7,583 nt of DNA, taken from Brachyspira pilosicoli (GTDB taxonomy: Bacteria; Spirochaetota; Brachyspiria; Brachyspirales; Brachyspiraceae). The translations under genes and the position numbers were made by a program. Position 1 is the first letter of the stretch; the number at the start of each line of letters is the position of its first letter. The notes under the pieces were generated by a model. The model was not told the DNA's origin. It made no database searches and was given only the letters and a program-made list of their open reading frames with translations. Positions 7,556 to 7,583 of the stretch are shown here, in pieces. The stretch lies in contig NZ_SRZM01000299.1 in NCBI RefSeq assembly GCF_019402445.1, positions 1 to 7,583 on the forward strand, written 5' to 3'.

Positions 7556-7583
7556 GTGTTGTGTTGTGTTGTGTTGTGTTGTG
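7556..7583. repeat. GTGTT pentanucleotide tandem repeat, continuing past the window
   Basis: Five complete GTGTT units (7556-7580) and a partial sixth run off the right edge; the full length is unknown. The tract lies about 160 nt upstream of the assT start. The DNA between (7406-7555) is A/T-rich and shows no convincing promoter; the TATAAT at 7462-7467 has no good -35 box on the plus strand. On the plus strand an ATG at 7541 reads directly into the repeat as MKNYFVLCCVVLCCVV, which looks like a hydrophobic signal core, but has no Shine-Dalgarno. A tract of period five can slip and shift a reading frame or change promoter spacing. Confidence 0.9.

Noticed and set aside
7413..7583. Minus-strand open frame of about 56 codons through the repeat towards assT
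   Set aside because: It is low in complexity, rich in Asn, Lys, Phe and Ile as random A/T-rich DNA would be, has no start in the window and no recognisable motif.
1..7583. CRISPR array, tRNA, rRNA or riboswitch
   Set aside because: No spaced direct repeats, no cloverleaf-like sequence and no long structured leader were seen. The only clear repeats are the IS ends, its target duplication and the GTGTT tract.

Overview
The window is very AT-rich, with short intergenic gaps, Shine-Dalgarno sites of the AAGGA/AGGG type and U-tailed hairpin terminators. The gene set is a methyl-accepting chemotaxis receptor, a K+-dependent membrane pyrophosphatase, a lipoprotein aryl-sulfate sulfotransferase and an IS481-type insertion sequence. 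Together these suggest a host-associated anaerobic spirochaete, most likely Brachyspira. The genus is an inference from composition and gene content; no rRNA or marker gene is present.

Layout, left to right: (1) 2-148, an open plus-strand frame that may be the tail of a membrane protein cut by the window edge. (2) 181-2007, minus, a two-TM chemoreceptor with its own promoter, RBS and terminator. (3) 2252-4639, minus, a membrane-bound K+-dependent pyrophosphatase (hppA type, probably Na+-pumping), also a single-gene unit with a clear TTGACA-17-TATACT promoter. (4) 4736-5752, an IS481-family insertion of 1017 bp, bounded by imperfect 24-bp inverted repeats and an exact 15-bp direct repeat. Its transposase frame (4822-5727) is intact in phase but broken by two nonsense codons. 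(5) 5876-7393, minus, an AssT-type sulfotransferase with a lipoprotein signal, followed by a strong terminator. (6) 7394-7583, a leader region ending in a GTGTT pentanucleotide repeat that runs off the window.

The three complete genes are not an operon. Each ends in its own terminator, and promoters are visible for the receptor and the pyrophosphatase. They share no pathway: one senses the environment, one energises the inner membrane from pyrophosphate, and one moves sulfuryl groups between phenolics outside the cytoplasm. The insertion sequence lies between assT and hppA, immediately upstream of the hppA promoter in its A/T-rich UP-element zone.

I see no clearly new multi-gene system. The most interesting points are the IS with its long target duplication and two in-frame stops, and the pentanucleotide tract at the right edge. 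That tract may be read in frame as a signal-peptide-like hydrophobic repeat, a possible phase-variable locus.
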